Shown: positions 22,400 to 34,690 of the stretch, piece after piece
How positions within the stretch are numbered: the stretch's first letter is position 1
How the letters are laid out: each line of letters starts with the position of its first letter
From: Nymphaea colorata
Lineage: Eukaryota > Streptophyta > Magnoliopsida > Nymphaeales > Nymphaeaceae
DNA length: 64,000 nt
NCBI RefSeq assembly: GCF_008831285.2
Contig: NC_045149.1
Location: 21,644,535 to 21,708,534, forward strand
Reading direction: 5' to 3'
Translations under genes and position numbers: made by a program
The notes under the pieces: generated by a model
What the model was told of the DNA's origin: nothing
What the model saw: the letters and a program-made list of their open reading frames with translations, nothing else
Databases searched by the model: none

Positions 22400-24050
22400 A
22401 TTATCAGTCTTATTTTCTTGTTTGATATTCTTTTGTTCTCTCTTCTATTGTTGTGGTTTACAGGGTACCCCATTATCGGGGGTTACACAAATGCGGCCTA
22501 ATGCTTTAGCGTTAACTCGTTTAGTTGGTCAAACTTCACTGAAAAATAACTATGCAATCAAATTTCTGCTGTTTTTCTTAATTGGTTTCTGTTGTATGTG
22601 TGTGATTTCAGGAGGAAAGGTAGAGAGAGGGAGAGAGAGAGAGAGAGATGATGCATGCTCACACTCCAGTAAGTAAAAGGTCTGCTTTCGAAATCACCAT
22701 ACAAGCTGTCATAAACCTGCAGAATCAGAAACTCAATTATATTAGTGGACATATGATCCATTTCTTGGATCCAAACTCATGTAATTGGATGTTAGGTCCA
22801 CAGCTTGTGATCTCTGGTCCACCCCTTCATTTGAAAGTAGAGACTGTGAGTGCGCCGGCATGTACTCTCAATATTATTTGTCGGGTGGGGACTCTACTGT
22901 TCAAGTGGGATCCCCATCCTCGTTTTCTTTTCTTTTTCTTCTTTTTTTAAAAAAAAAACATCATCGTTGCTAGCAAATGCTGAAAAGGAGTCCCGGATTT
23001 CGTAGCCTGGATTTGTTTCCACGGATTTTAATCCCACTGCATGGAAATCCACGGAAAAGAAAACTTGACCGCAGCAGCAAAACATCTCTCTCTCTCCCTC
23101 CATTTTCTAAAAATTTTAGAAAGTTAAACAACATATGTAGAAAACTAAAGCTGAATTCAATTGCCAAATTACGAGAAAAGATCCAAAAATAAGCACTATG
23201 GTTGGCCATAGAGAACACAAACCAAAATTTGCAAAGAAAAGAAAAACAATCACCAAAAGATCTTAAAACTCCAACCAAATGGGACAGATCTATATTTTGA
23301 CCCGTTCAAAGTTTAAAACTATAATTGAGCCCTCTAATAAAAAATACATAGCTCCGCCCAGGAGGTTTACAAAGAATCATAATGCTTGAAATGAAAGACA
23401 AGACAGTTTCAAAAGATTGGATCACTTTGTTCAGTCAAATTCGAGTAACTCATAAAAGGTCTTTCATGGATTGGCTAAAAACAAGGGCTTCTGCCACGTT
23501 GTTAATGGCCACCCTGGAGTCACAAATCTTACTTCTTTTCACCGTTATTTCTTCTAGAAAAAGGGTAGAGTATTAGCTAGAAAACAAAGCCAAATAAAAA
23601 ATTTCAAACTCATTTGGTGTCAATATAGAGCCATCGACTCTTGGAAAAGGATAAAAGAATGTGATCCATTATGGGACATACAATACATTAGAGACAAATG
23701 ATTATTAAGCTTGGCCATACATTCATATAGGCATGAACAGTCAGCCCAAATCCAATCAACAAATCAATTTAATCTATGCTTCCATGGGGGCTTAACCCCG
23801 AGCAATCTTCACTTCAATTAATGTCACAAAGGTTGCCGTAGAAGACAATGACAGATAAGTTAAAGACCCTAATATAGTCAACCGATTGCTTAATAACACA
23901 GTTCAGCACATGCTCATGGTTCGTCAGCCTTTCGAGTTTATATAACAACCCGACCTACTCCCGGGCTCGAGTCCCTAGTTCGGCGGATCCCAACCCCTCC
24001 TAACAGTTTCAGTTCTATAAAAAAAAAAAAAAAGATAGGAACCAGGACAA
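22400..24050. other. Intergenic, no gene recognised
   Basis: (GA)n stretches lie at about 22626-22648. Several short open frames between 22650 and 23580 have no recognisable motif. I see nothing else. Confidence 0.4.
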
Positions 24051-24062
24051 TCATTTCATTAA

Positions 24063-24148
24063 TGACCTCCCATTATAAGCCCTTGAAGATCCCTCACGAT
24101 CTATGACCTCCCTTTATAAGCCCTTGAAGATCCCTCACGATCTTTGAT
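24063..24148. repeat. 43-bp tandem duplication
   Basis: 'atgacctccc' followed by 'ttataagcccttgaagatcc' and 'ctcacgatct' occurs twice in tandem, with a single a/t difference. Confidence 0.9.
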
Positions 24149-24339
24149 ACAAAACTAAATTTTTGAAGTGTTACAGTCTACGTGGTTAAAACATGTCTTT
24201 GTCTACGTTGATGTCAACATGAATGCAACACACTCACTTGGGGAAACCAAGAAGTGTTTACTCTTTCAAGGCATGACATTTGTAATAACATAAGAGACAG
24301 ACATGCACAACCACCTGATAGAGACCGTTTAGAGGAGTG

Positions 24340-24790
24340 CTGCAATTGCAAGGGCGATGTGGACTTGTTACCTTACATTAAATGATAAGCACCTCACCCT
24401 TGATCGACTACAAACTATGAGTGTTCTCTTGTTAGCAGATTTATGGTGTGCAGGAAGCATACTGAATCTCTATATCACTTGATGTTAGAATGTCACATAG
24501 CCTCTACATTGTGGAAGCAGCTTGGTGGAAGAAAGTTTGATCTAAAAGTTAATGCTACGTCGGCTATGATAGAAACTTGGAGTTTGCTAATGGACGAAGA
24601 AGTGCTAGTTGTTGTCTTTTTGGATGGGTGTATGGCAACTATGGATGACAATGGTAAGCATGGCAGCAAAGGATTCCTGGTGAAGCTTTGGAATGAGTTG
24701 AAACAACTCTTTTGCACTATTCCTTGGAGTGTGAATCATATGATTGAGATATAGACTTGGCTATGTTCTAAAGTTAAACCTGGTCCTCGG
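24340..24790 (+). pseudogene. LINE (non-LTR retrotransposon) 3' remnant, zf-RVT region
   Basis: The frames read in pieces as 'LTLNDKHLTLDRLQTM' and then 'CRKHTESLYHLMLECHIAS', the Cys/His pattern of the reverse-transcriptase-associated zinc-binding region at the end of plant L1-type LINE ORF2. Stops and frame changes interrupt it, and no polymerase domain precedes it. It is a 5'-truncated, decayed copy. Confidence 0.75.
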
Positions 24791-24856
24791 CCAAATTTTG
24801 GAAGATTTAATTGGATAATTTTCATAGACTGTCTCAAGGGTTAGTTAGGAAAGTGG

Positions 24857-24905
24857 CTGTAGTTAGGGGAGGAACCAAGGTAAGGTCTGCATGGGCCCTG
24901 GCTCC
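24857..24905. mobile_element. Partial hAT-like MITE end
   Basis: 'ggggaggaaccaaggtaagg', then 'tctgcatgggccctggctcc', closely matches the left end of the element at 35345. The other end was not found, so this is a fragment. Confidence 0.5.
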
Positions 24906-25183
24906 ATGCTCATTAATTATAACCCACATATAAAGTATCTTTTTTTTTTTGTTGCAAATCCCTCTCACATTAATTCGAGTATGAATGAGTGACATGCACG
25001 CTTATGCACGGTGCATGCCATGCATGTAAATTAGTGCACAACGTAAATAATTTAATTTTTATTTTTTTAATTAAAAAAATAAACTGTTCATGAGGCGTAC
25101 ACCTCAAGCATTGAACATACCACAAATGAGTTGGACGTCTCTGAGGTGCACGCTTCAGGGATGCGTGCGCCTCACAGGCCTGC

Positions 25184-25242
25184 CTCAAGGCGTTAAAAAA
25201 ACGCCTTGAGTTGGTTTATTTTTGTTAGAAGCGTACGCTTCT
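25184..25242. repeat. Two adjacent short palindromes
   Basis: Ctcaaggcgt and acgccttgag (25184-25210) form a hairpin with a short A/T loop. Seventeen bases later agaagcgtacgcttct (25227-25242) is a perfect 16-bp palindrome. No function is evident. Confidence 0.75.
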
Positions 25243-25888
25243 TACAACATTGATATATATATATACAGAAGAATTTCACTTTCAAAAGAGCACCACCAAG
25301 AGGCACTGGGCATGACAGTGCGGACTTAGGTTCCAATAATGAAGTTGCAAGGGTGTTCCAAGGGTTGGATGCAGTAACCTTCCCTATAGTTCACATGGAC
25401 GGGAATCTGATCTATAGAGTTATACACACATAACGCAAAAAAAATCTACTAGAGTTATCGGTAAGTCTTTTTTTATTCTGATAGTTCATGAAAATATCTA
25501 AGTCCACATGGACACGGCAAACCTGTCCTCATACTTGTCAACACTCCGATACTCCGTCCGGTCCTGGTACTCAAACACGGCAAGACACGTTTTGGATTGG
25601 GCATGGGTCAAAATGGTAACTCTCGCTTTTTACAATCACTTAGCCATCTAATCAATCTAATCAAGACTAGTGATTCATCATGATAGACAGCTAGACCTTA
25701 ATCAAAATGCATTAAATCCTTTTCTTTTTAAATTTTAACATGTGCAAATTTGTGTGTGTGTGTTGTGTGTATGCACTGCCCTGTCCCTGTACCCACATTT
25801 TTCAAAACTGCCGTATCCATACCCACTCTGTAGATTACAAAAGTTTGATATCATTCACGTACTTGTTCAATTGCTACCACAACCTCTT

Positions 25889-25891
<3 letters not shown>

Positions 25892-25944
<53 letters not shown>
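25892..25944. repeat. (AT)n microsatellite
   Basis: This is an uninterrupted AT dinucleotide run of about 26 units. Confidence 0.97.
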
Positions 25945-25946
<2 letters not shown>

Positions 25947-28500
25947 AAAAATACTGGGTCAAGACATGGTCTGACTGAATACTGCATCTTCGTAACAACT
26001 CAACCCAAAAATAATTTCAGGATGCCATATCCTTGCAGTAGTTTGACAACTAAAAGCAGCACAAATAAAGAAGGTAATAAAAGTGAACTTCACACATATA
26101 GATACCGTTGATTGCTGATTTAGTACATGCGACTACCAAATTCTCATGTGTTTAAACATAAAGACTACTTCCGATTAGGGAACACATGTCCTCATGTACT
26201 GGAACTCAGGTCCAGGAGTTGAACATGGTTATGGCACAATTAACCTGAGTACTTAGTCTAATGAAGTCTGACCTGCCCTATAGCCTGACTCTGTTCAACG
26301 CCAAAAAAGGCTGCAGACGAGGACGTAAATTGTGGTCGCCGTTCACTCAAATCTGGTAGACAGGGACTATCTTAAAGTCATTTTCACAAATAGGATGCTA
26401 CATTTCAATTTGGTAACATGAGTTCAGTTACGCCACCTAACACCAATAATTTGAGACCTGGAATTTACGTCAGATGGCAGCGTTACAAATGAACCTCCTC
26501 TACAGAGCTGCACTTAATCCTCACCAATGTCAGACTACATGGCTGCAAACAGATTAGATGTAGGGTGAAGGTCTCACAATTGCTGTTGAGAAATTTATTC
26601 TCAATGTGTTCAGCTGATTTAAGTCCAATCCTTTCACGCCTTTAGAATAAACTAAGCGATAAATATAACTAATACCAAAGATAGATATTTGCAGCTTCTG
26701 TCCTTTCATGCACTCTACTGCACATGCTTTTATATGTAGACCCATTCTGATACTTACTAAGAAATAGGTATGCAAGCAAGGTGCAAATTAAGCCATATAG
26801 CGTTCTTCACTGATGAACACATCGAGAGCTTTGATGCCAATATAACTTAATAGTCTAAGGTGGGCGACATGAGACACGGCCATTTTTGTGAACAACATGT
26901 AGTTTACAGATCTAGTGAAAAAATATGAATGAAGACACTTGCTTCCGTGAGATTAAGGTCTACTGTAGCCTCAAATCATGCAATAGCAGAATAGCATTAC
27001 AAGGAAAGACTGCATCGACATGAAAAAATGAGGCACAAAATCCTACTCCTGCTACACACAACATAGAATATGACTCAAAGCTTGAAGATCAAAATCAAAG
27101 CATTTTGCAGTGAACATCCATGAAAACATTCTGGAGCCAGCCTAACATTTTATTACTCTTTCCACATCTCCAAAACAATGTCCTCATCATCAATAGAAAT
27201 TATTAACAAGCTAACAAAGAAAATAGCAATTTTCAGTTACTACACAAATTTTATTTAGTTGCATCAGGTATACATCTCTATCACCATTTTATCATGCAGT
27301 AGTCATATCTAGAAGAGATCAGAGGTGTCTCAGTGGCAGTAAATGGATTGTCCCCAGATTTAGGGAACAAGTACTGGGCAATTTTCTTCTCAATCTTTCA
27401 GTCAATGTGTCATGTTAGCAATTCTTCGTACATGTAAATTAGAATCCTAGCAATCGGAACTGCTCTTCAGTCGCATAGATGACTGACAGTGCAAATAACA
27501 ATCCACACTGATATGAGACAAATGCCTCGTAATGTTAATTTGTTCCATTCGTGAAATTCAATGGCTTATCTAAGCACACAAAAATTTTATGCTCTTATGC
27601 ACTTCCTGGTTCAAAAATTATAGTGACAAGACTATCACCACCATTTCCTTGCATGTTAACTTACAATAGTACTATTTTCCTTTGCTGGACCTGAACAGAC
27701 GTGACCAGGTAAAGGACTAAATTCATTCAGAGCACCTATCAAAAGAAAGGTCTACTAGAAGCATTATATGACATGCAAATACAGAAGCAACAAAAATATG
27801 TACAACTGTACATGCATACTTATGCCTGCTTTTGTCCTTTTGTATCAATAATCAACTAATTAATACAAGAAATCAAGTCGCCCCAATAATAGCTGATTGC
27901 AGCAAGAAGGAAAAATACAAAACGCAAAAACATCACATTTTTGATAGGCATAAATTGCAAAAGTAAATGCTACCAAAAGGTTGCCTCCGCTGATTAGAAA
28001 TTGCAGTGACCTGGTATGAGCCAAAAGCGATGGTTTGATCAAAGATTCAAAATAAGACAACACAGAAAATCAAACAACGGTATCCACTGGCACACATATG
28101 AATATGCCCTTTCCAATGAGAACATTTCCACATTTTCATATACTAAGCACCAATGGCATTAATGGTTAGTACAAATACTTCTACAACAAATAGAAATGCT
28201 TCTTCCAATAGCCAAGAGACTGTAATTATCCATACAATTAAGTAATGCAATACAAGCCCACAAAAGACAAAAAAAAACAACAAAAGGTAGAAAATAAAGG
28301 AAGCCAATTTGCATTATGTGCCCTCCTAAGTATGTAACAAATGCCCATATGGAATCTTCTTTCATGCTAAGAGGCAAGATGATCATGCACAATTATCTCC
28401 AAGGTGTCAACCAGTTATAAACAAGAAACTGAGCTACCTTCAGTGGGAAAAACCCTCTGGAAACGGTGCTGCTCCATGTCAAGAAATGACTACTGTTCCC
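25945..28500. other. 3' flank of the IKU1-like gene and intergenic
   Basis: The part next to 28501 should contain the 3' UTR and polyadenylation region of the minus-strand gene. I could not fix its end. I see no gene, tRNA or clear element in the rest. Confidence 0.45.
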
Positions 28501-29445
28501 TTACGGTTCCCTCCACCGTGGACTTGAAATGGGAAATCTACCTACAGGCGACGAAGGAAACAAGAACCCTGGAGATGGTGGTGGAAGCTGAGGTCCAGGC
28601 CCTAGTATCCCTGACTGTGATGGTGAAGGAAACGAGAAAAAACCTGGAGAAGGGAATAGGGATCCTGGTGATGGCAATGGGAACGGCGAACGAGGAGATG
28701 ATAATGGCAGGAAAGTGGGCGAGGGCAAAAGAAACTGCGAAGTAGGAGAAGGAAGAAGTGGAGGAGGGTTCGCCTGAGGTGATGGCAGCACTGGTGGTGG
28801 GGTAGGGAGCAAACCAGGAGGGAATTGTTGTTGTTGAGCAGAGCGAGGACCAGGATCCACAATGGAGTTCTGAAGGTAACGCATGTAAGCAGAAATAGGC
28901 GACTCAGCTGTATTGGCCCATATTGCATCTCCTGGCGTTAGAGGTGGCAAAGGTGAAAATGTAGGGCTAGGCAGAAAGTTCGGATTGTTTGGCCTAGCAA
29001 AAAACATTGGATTAGGAACCATATTGTTGCTATTGTTGCTGATGGGAGCAGGCGGTGCAGCATTGTATCCAACTGCGTTATTGAAAGAAGAGTGCGGCGG
29101 CACAACCGGCTGAGGAACTGCTTGAGGCCTACTGATCGGCATCAAGGGCGGCGGCCGTATTTTTTGTAACCGCATGCTAGGCGGTTTAGGAGGATGAACA
29201 GCAGGCGGCGGTGGTCTTTCAGGCGCTGGGGAACCCGTCAATTGCTGGACTATATTTCTGAATTCGCTCTTGTTGATGTTATAAACCTGAGGCTGAGGCT
29301 GTTGCTGCCTGGCGTTCCCATAGTTAGACTGATGAATGGGGCTCTTTCTTACGTTCTTCGCTATCTTATGCGACTGATTGTTCACGCCTAGATGGTCGCT
29401 ATGCCTACTGTTCCCAGTAGCTCCTGACGAATCCGAGCTATTCAT
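28501..29445 (-). CDS. IKU1-like: VQ-motif protein, HAIKU1-like
   Basis: One uninterrupted exon encodes 314 residues, from ATG at 29445 to TAA at 28501. An in-frame TTG nine bases upstream is not a plausible plant start. Residues 62-71 are FRNIVQQLTG, the diagnostic VQ motif. Flanking features match HAIKU1: an N-terminal DHLGVN followed by KNVRKSP, QVYNI(N/S)K before the VQ motif, RLQKIRPPPL and the block NTAESPISAYMRYLQNS. The C-terminal half is Pro/Ser-rich with repeated LPSP/FPSP and ends in SSPRW. IKU1 is a nuclear VQ protein that works with WRKY factors (WRKY10/MINI3 in Arabidopsis) to promote endosperm growth and seed size. Orthology is inferred from the matching block order. The product is shorter than Arabidopsis IKU1, mainly in the Pro-rich tail. 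Confidence 0.9.
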   Translation of the reverse strand: MNSSDSSGATGNSRHSDHLGVNNQSHKIAKNVRKSPIHQSNYGNARQQQPQPQVYNINKSEFRNIVQQLTGSPAPERPPPPAVHPPKPPSMRLQKIRPPPLMPISRPQAVPQPVVPPHSSFNNAVGYNAAPPAPISNNSNNMVPNPMFFARPNNPNFLPSPTFSPLPPLTPGDAIWANTAESPISAYMRYLQNSIVDPGPRSAQQQQFPPGLLPTPPPVLPSPQANPPPLLPSPTSQFLLPSPTFLPLSSPRSPFPLPSPGSLFPSPGFFSFPSPSQSGILGPGPQLPPPSPGFLFPSSPVGRFPISSPRWREP

Positions 29446-30113
29446 TGCGCACAATCAACACTCTATCACCACCAACTTCCGTAATCGGTTCCTCCACCAG
29501 CGACGTTCCTCCGTTGCTCAGCAGAGAAGACACTAAATACACAAATTCGGTACTACCTTCATTCTCCACATCTTCTCGGCACTCAATCCGCAAAACCAAA
29601 CCCCAAATTAGTCAGCCTCCATCCGAAACCCCAAACGTCAAGGTCCCACCAGAAGGCGAAGATTAAAAAATGAAAAACTAGAAAGCTCTTCTCCAGCTAA
29701 AACCACCCAAAATAAGCAGAAATCTCGACGACCCACAAACCGAAAATTATTTGAGACAATCAAAGAGCCGAAACCCCCAAATGTTTCATTTCCAGGTAAA
29801 GCAAACCACCCACCCAGAAAGCCTTAAACCGTCAAACCAAATTCTTTCCCGAACCACACCAATTTCCCCTCAAAAAATTCGCAGAAAAAGCTTCGTTCCT
29901 TGTGCAGAAAACAGAAAAAAGGGAGAAAGAAGGACTACTATCCTCTTATTCGGCTCAATAGGAGGTAACGAGGCTTCCAACGCTTCTTTGCCCTCTATCT
30001 CGAGCGATCAGATCTAGGGTAAGCGTTTTCTCCCCGCCTTTCTCTCCTGAGAATGAGTATCCGAGTCTTCGGCGTATGCCCTAGGATCCTTCAACGACGC
30101 ACGCACAGAGAGA

Positions 30114-30144
<31 letters not shown>

Positions 30145-30300
30145 GCGACGACGATGAGAAATTGATGATGACGATGATTTTGATGCCGCCGGTCGTGGTC
30201 AACACAACAAGCGGACTTCCTTTTCACTGACCGCTCATGTCACCGAGTCAGTGCCGTGCCCACTTACGAAGCCATCCACGGATCTTAGGGTTTCAGGGCA
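29446..30300 (-). promoter_or_regulatory. Leader/promoter region of the IKU1-like gene
   Basis: The stretch upstream of the minus-strand start is GC-richer than its surroundings. At 30107-30144 it holds an interrupted (GA)n tract, a common feature of plant core promoters and leaders. No TATA box or transcription start could be assigned. Confidence 0.4.
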
Positions 30301-30309
30301 AAAACGAAG

Positions 30310-32640
30310 CATTCATCACAACAACACGCTGAGTATGACACGATTCCTGCAAAATTAAATGGAGAAGACGTGAAAAAATTGAATTGCATCTGTTGTAATT
30401 TCGGATCTTCTTTCGACGTACATACGAATGGGGGAGTTGGGAGATGATCGATCTGAGACTTGACTGCGCTGAGTGTAACGGATCACTTTGTCGCATGTTA
30501 AAAACTTTGATGTGAAAGCCCATCAGATCCTTTCACTCATCAAGTTTGGTAGAAAAGAGAAGACTTGAAGTCAGGACCGACCTTGCTTGTAGACTAAGAC
30601 ACAATTTAAGAAATTTTATACATTCGAGTTCAGGTCTAACTTCAATAACAAGGCATACAATTTTTCAACATAAAAAATGTAATGTATGTTTTTCAGTGGG
30701 GTGCACACACCTCATAGCTAAATTATATTTTAGAATTAAAAAAAATCAAGTACATGTAATATAACTTTATATAATATCTCTAGTAAAGGGTCCCATTGAG
30801 GGTGTTTGGTAAAAATTTTTTGGAATGCATTCATTTTTTAAGAAACATGATGTCATTATATCTAGTTTCTTATTATTAGATTTATGAAGAATTTTGACAG
30901 TTATATTATGTTTTTCCAAATAAGAATATGGTGTTCTCCAAACATATGTTTTAAGAATATAATGTTCTTTTTATCAAATACCTTTCGAGACTTGTAAGAT
31001 TGGTTTACATTTAGATTAGTTTACGGCAATTGTATGCACAAACCCACATCATGTGTTTATTTTTTAATTTAAATTTCATGGCAGTTTTTCTCATTTACAT
31101 ACAAGTGCCTCTTGAAAATTTTAAATTATATAAATAATATCTCTTAACCAAATTTTATGGACCCAACAATCAGATATAATGCAGCAGACAATATTATACC
31201 AAGCTTTGAAATTCCTGTCTGACTTCGATTTATGGTATGAGAAATTTGAACAAAAATATCTGATGAAACATATTAGATACAATTTCGCTACAATTATTTC
31301 ATATTCTTCCATATAAAAACCTAGCTAATACTCTCACTTTCTGTCGATATCGGATTCTGGACTAGGCTTAGCAACGGTCCAATTTGTTGGCACTCAGGGC
31401 CCTCCTTACCTTGTTTATATCCAAACAACAAATTGTAAGCATTTATATTGACTAGATTTAGAGATTTCAAAGATCCGATGCAACATATGTATGCAGATGT
31501 GACAAGTGCTACCTAAAGAAGGATCTGACTTAGATCTAAAGCCTTACACTTCCCGACGGAACGGAACAAAGTAAGAGTTGTCCAATCTTTATTTTAAATT
31601 TTAGGGTTGTCAACTTCTTGTGTCGCAAACATAAAGATATAAACATGCAAATAGAAGCATAGCAGAGACATCACATCGAGACACTAAAAGTATGTCTGAC
31701 ACTCTAAAAGAAAAGGTGAAGATTTCGACCTTTTTGTTGAATGGTAGAATGAAATACTGCTCTTGCTCACCCAACAAAAAATGAATGTCAATCATAAAAT
31801 TATGGATATCAAAGTCTAAGTTCCGGGGAATTTATGAGCTTCATTTCATCTTAATTTAGCAAACTGATCCCACAAGAAGTATGTTGGACTCTTTTGGCAT
31901 TGTTAATTGCAACATCATAATTAACTTTGGTCAGCTAAGCATATACTTCTTTAATGGCTTATACATCAGTCAACTCTTGTTCCATAGATTTCTTTCATTA
32001 GTGTTTGACCTGTGAAAACTGTTAATTGCATCTGACTTAGGTGTGTGTGTATATATATATATATATCAATTGCATAATGCCATGCAATTTTATTTTTATG
32101 ATTGAGGACATATTTTCTCCTTTAAAAATCATGCTATAAATCTTATTGTAGGGTCAAAAGATTTTTTTTTTCAGATTTTACGCCAAAGTCAGTTTTTAGA
32201 CATGGATTAAGAGATGTCCAAGCAAGTAATTAATATGACTTATATATATATAAATATGTTAGTAAACATTACTACTCAACGTTGATGGGTGACAAACAAA
32301 AAGCTTTATTTATGTGTTATCCAAGGTTCTACCGCTTGGACTATGGTCAACTATTCTTGCTTGAAGTTGAAAGTAAGACTCCATTTTGTTTGAATCACAG
32401 GCAACAGAGAGAAAAAGAAAATCTTGGAAAAGTTTGACAGGAAAATGAATCTCATATGCGGAGTTGGGGTCCAATTTTCCAACGAAACTGGCAAGACATA
32501 AGAAAATTGTGCGTCAGTAATGTTGGTCCGACCCCACTTATTTTCTGACCTAATGTTGTACATCCCCTTGTCAATAAAATTTGTTGTTTTCCATTGTCTA
32601 TTTTGACAAGAAAAGTGTGCAAAGCAAACAGGGCCTAACA
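30310..32640. other. Intergenic, no gene recognised
   Basis: AT-rich sequence with a short (GT)n(AT)n run at about 32041-32066. There is no coding or RNA signal. Confidence 0.45.
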
Positions 32641-32649
32641 TAATTTTAA

Positions 32650-32739
32650 TAGCTAGTAGATTAGTAAATGCGTGTATTATAAGCAATTGAGTAATAGCTA
32701 ATAGATTAGTAAATGTGTGTATTATAAGCAAATGAGTAT
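32650..32739. repeat. 45-bp tandem duplication
   Basis: 'tagctagtagattagtaaat' with 'gtgtattataagcaa' is repeated at an offset of 45 bp with a few substitutions. Confidence 0.85.
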
Positions 32740-32920
32740 ACAAAAGGGATTTAAATAAGATCCTTTTTTGGGTGAGTAAGAGGAGTATTTCATTCTAATA
32801 CCCAGATGAAAGCTAGAACTCTGACCTACAATATATAAATAAAATATTAAAAAATTAATGTTGTGTTATCATTTAAATCGGATATGTGAAAATTTTTTGT
32901 CATCTTTTTATAGTGTCATC

Positions 32921-33092
32921 CAGTGGCAAAGCCAATGGGGGGCTGTTTCGGGCCCTGCCCTCCTCCTCCATAGCCTTTGAAAATAAATAAAAAATACATA
33001 AAACATTTCAAAAGTTTTAATTTTGACAGTAGCAAAGATTTCAAAAAATTATATAATGGCGCACCATTAGAAAAATCTTGGCTCCGCCACTG
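32921..33092. mobile_element. hAT-type MITE (172 bp) with 8-bp target duplication
   Basis: The left terminus cagtggcaaagccaa and the right terminus ttggctccgccactg are inverted repeats matching at about 13 of 15 positions. Both sides carry the perfect 8-bp duplication GTGTCATC (32913-32920 and 33093-33100). An 8-bp duplication with CAGTGGC-type ends is the hAT superfamily signature. The interior is A/T-rich and non-coding, so the element would need a transposase supplied in trans. Confidence 0.93.
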
Positions 33093-33186
33093 GTGTCATC
33101 CAAACAGAAGCTCGAGAGACTTTGTCACTCACATAGGGGCAAAAAACTCCGAAACTAGCACCGTTGCACTCATTGCCTATGTTCAT

Positions 33187-33202
33187 GCATGCGTACGCAT
33201 GC
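33187..33202. repeat. 16-bp perfect palindrome
   Basis: Gcatgcgtacgcatgc is self-complementary. It stands alone, and its role is unknown. Confidence 0.8.
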
Positions 33203-33789
33203 GATCGACATCACACAAGAATTGAACCACAACTGATCTTTTGGCGCAACCTAAGCTAGTTTTCCAACTGAAAAGTACATCCAGTTAGACTTTGAAGCAA
33301 TTTCCATATAAAATCACGTAACAAATAAATAAGATAGATATTTAGAATAAAGTGGAGAGTATTTGTTCGGGTGAACAAGAGGTTAACAATACACCGTCTG
33401 CCGAAGGCCCCATTCCCACTTACAGCACCTTTGTCAAAGTCGTCATTGAAAAAGCGTGCAAATAATTCACTGCACTTCTCAGGAAAAATACTGCATGCAG
33501 GAAGAAAGAAAATTGTTCTTGAAACATGGTGGAAGACAACGGAGTCAAAGAATGGTGTGCCTGAGGAGTTGCAGATGCCACCGTTTGCTTTGATTTTTTT
33601 AGTCATCGGCGGCAGCGGATTTTGCCTCCTTTTGAAATCCTTAAAGCAATATGCATAGATCAATGCGCCATTGGCTTACGCAGAAATAAAACATTGTTTT
33701 TTATATTAAAATTTGTTTTTTTATTTTATCATCTAAATGGAAATCAAATCAATAAAAACAGATTGGATTCAAAAAGGCCGAGCCTATGT

Positions 33790-34130
33790 TTGATCGCTAT
33801 AAATAAGTCGGGGCAACGGGCCGACCCAGCCGACCCGACTCGGAAAACCCGAGCCCGAGCTTGGCCCTATTACATTAAAAAATATTTTTAATATAAAATA
33901 ATACATAAAAATGATGAACTGTAATAAAATATTATAAATATATATTAAAATTAATAAAACAATTAAAGAAATCAATATCGAGCTCGATTTGGGCTTATCG
34001 GGCCCACTCAAGTCGGCCCGATAACAAGTCGGGCTGGGTCGGGTCTCGTTTTTTTGGGCCTGAGCCCAGACTCTAATCGGGCCGAGTACAGGGTACCCAA
34101 CGGCGACCCGACCCGATGCCTAGGCCTAGC
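33790..34130. repeat. Degenerate 'gggtcggg/cccgacc' region
   Basis: The stretch is rich in gacccgactcgg, gtcgggctgggtcggg and related words flanking an A/T-rich centre. Cggcccgataacaagtcggg and similar pieces recur in inverted orientation. Related words recur around 60565-60600. It looks like a degenerate non-coding repeat. Confidence 0.5.
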
Positions 34131-34375
34131 CATAAATACTTGGTCTTTATCCGTGATTGAAAAATCCACTGTTTGCTTAAGCCATAGGTTTGAGGTATCA
34201 CGGATTTTCAATCCAACGTGCCCTAAGCAAAATAGGATGGAGGTTTGTATAAACACTATTAAAGCTTTGTTGGAAATTGAGAACTGAACTGAGTAATAGT
34301 TTAACAACCAATTGCCTTTTGGCATCAGCAATAGTTTAACAACCGATGCCTTTCAGCATCAGCAATGGCATCAAT

Positions 34376-34690
34376 GCAGCCTTCAACTTTGGTATTCAAA
34401 ATGATCACATGAATTGAAATAACGACATGTCTTTTTTACATGTCCCTAACTCAACTACCTATGTTATAATAGCAACAGTGCAACCTTCAACTTTGGTATC
34501 ATGCTTCGCTACCTTAAGACATAGATGCATAATGATCACATGAATTGAACTAGCGACATGTCTTTTTTATGTGTCCCTAACTCAACTAGCTGTGTTATAA
34601 TGGCAGCAGTGCAGCCTTCAACTTTGGTATCGTGCTTCGCTACCTCGCTACCTAAAGACATAATGATCACATGAATTGAATCATTAGCAT
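34376..34690. repeat. Irregular tandem repeat, period 104/131 bp
   Basis: 'gca(g/a)ccttcaactttggta' starts at 34376, 34480 and 34611. Each copy continues into 'atgatcacatgaattgaa' and 'cgacatgtcttttt'. The first copy is shorter by a deletion and the third is partial. Confidence 0.85.

Noticed and set aside
22422-22676. Frame containing GTPLSGVTQMRPNALALTRL as an exon after MASACR
   Set aside because: The phase from the donor at about 22397 to the candidate acceptor does not keep this frame, and I do not recognise the protein.
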